In this document: positions 63,780 through 64,000 of the stretch, piece after piece
Layout: each line of letters opens with the position of its first letter
How positions within the stretch are numbered: position 1 is the first letter of the stretch
Assembly (NCBI RefSeq): GCF_000813985.1
Contig: NZ_JWLJ01000008.1
Coordinates: 1 to 64,000, forward strand
Source of the DNA: Ruegeria sp. ANG-R
GTDB taxonomy: Bacteria; Pseudomonadota; Alphaproteobacteria; Rhodobacterales; Rhodobacteraceae
Direction: 5' to 3'
DNA length: 64,000 bases
Notes under the pieces: model-generated
Told to the model about the DNA's origin: nothing
What the model saw: the letters and a program-made list of their open reading frames with translations, nothing else
Database searches by the model: none
Made by a program: the position numbers and the translations under genes

Positions 63780-64000
63780 ATGGACATCGCTGGTATCAAA
63801 GCTACCGTGGATGCAGGCCGGATCGTGCATTGGGCAAACGAAGCCTATCTCGTTCACAAGGATCATCTGGGCCAATACCTGATCACCTACCTGCCAAATG
63901 GCAGCACCATTGGTTTGACCGACCTCTCTGGCGAACGGCTGAACGGGGATGAGTTGGACTTCTTCATTCCCGTATCGGTCAACGACTCGAAAGCGGATGG
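63780..64000 (+). CDS. Small plasmid protein, cut by the right edge
   Basis: The frame opens at the ATG 63780 and reads MDIAGIKATVDAGRIVHWAN with GQYLITYLPNGSTIGLTD further on; 73 codons are visible without a stop. It continues the series of small orphan backbone genes. No family is recognised. Confidence 0.65.
   Translation, partial: MDIAGIKATVDAGRIVHWANEAYLVHKDHLGQYLITYLPNGSTIGLTDLSGERLNGDELDFFIPVSVNDSKAD

Overview
The window looks like part of a large extrachromosomal replicon of a marine Rhodobacteraceae (Roseobacter-group) alphaproteobacterium. The direct evidence is a complete repABC-type module (35.4-38.8 kb) with parS-like palindromes of the alphaproteobacterial GTTnnCnGCnGnnAAC form. 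IS elements of types common in that group (IS5/IS427-like, IS110/IS1111-like) and a block of DUF-rich plasmid genes (ArdC, ParB-nuclease, strawberry-notch helicase) support this. The organism is inferred from gene style, not from a marker gene.

Layout. (1) 0-2.3 kb: an AT-rich minus-strand operon of unrecognised genes, the last running off the left edge. (2) 2.3-10.4 kb: eroded DNA with an IS5 element (3397-4446, first catalytic Asp apparently lost), an orphan secreted protein, a small P-loop kinase-like gene whose start is rewritten by an IS end, and a nested pair in which an IS1111-type element sits inside the right tip of an IS427-type element. (3) 10.4-29.1 kb: a complete aryl-polyene (flexirubin/xanthomonadin-type) pigment cluster. 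Fourteen minus-strand genes plus galE run from a phosphopantetheinyl transferase leftwards, and six plus-strand genes diverge from the same 140-bp intergenic region. An ammonia lyase would make the aryl starter and the AMP-ligase would load it on an ACP. Ketosynthases, a ketoreductase and two dehydratases would extend it. The acyl/glycosyltransferases, LolA-like and MMPL proteins and lipoproteins would assemble and export the product to the outer membrane. (4) 29.1-34 kb: a graveyard of IS5, IS110 and transposon remnants, a lipoprotein gene, and a broken copy of the strawberry-notch C-terminus. (5) 34-39.5 kb: a tyrosine recombinase, repABC, a counter-transcribed RNA and a parDE-type toxin-antitoxin pair.

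(6) 39.86-44.93 kb: a 5-kb transposon bounded by ~150-bp inverted repeats built of repeated GAGA(T/C)-type motifs. It carries a serine resolvase, a Mu/Tn552-like DDE transposase (broken), an AAA ATPase, and two passenger genes (WYL regulator, RidA). It cuts an AbiEi-like antitoxin gene. (7) 46.1-51.3 kb: a tight four-gene minus-strand operon: cytosine-5 DNA methyltransferase, phosphoribosyltransferase-like protein (split by one in-frame amber codon), large ORC/STAND-like P-loop ATPase, and an unrecognised protein. This is the best candidate for a poorly described defence system in the window. (8) 52-64 kb: GC-richer plasmid backbone on the plus strand with ArdC, DUF proteins, a ParB-like nuclease protein, a Phd/PemK-type toxin-antitoxin pair, a 1418-residue methyltransferase-helicase of the strawberry-notch family, and small orphan genes to the right edge.
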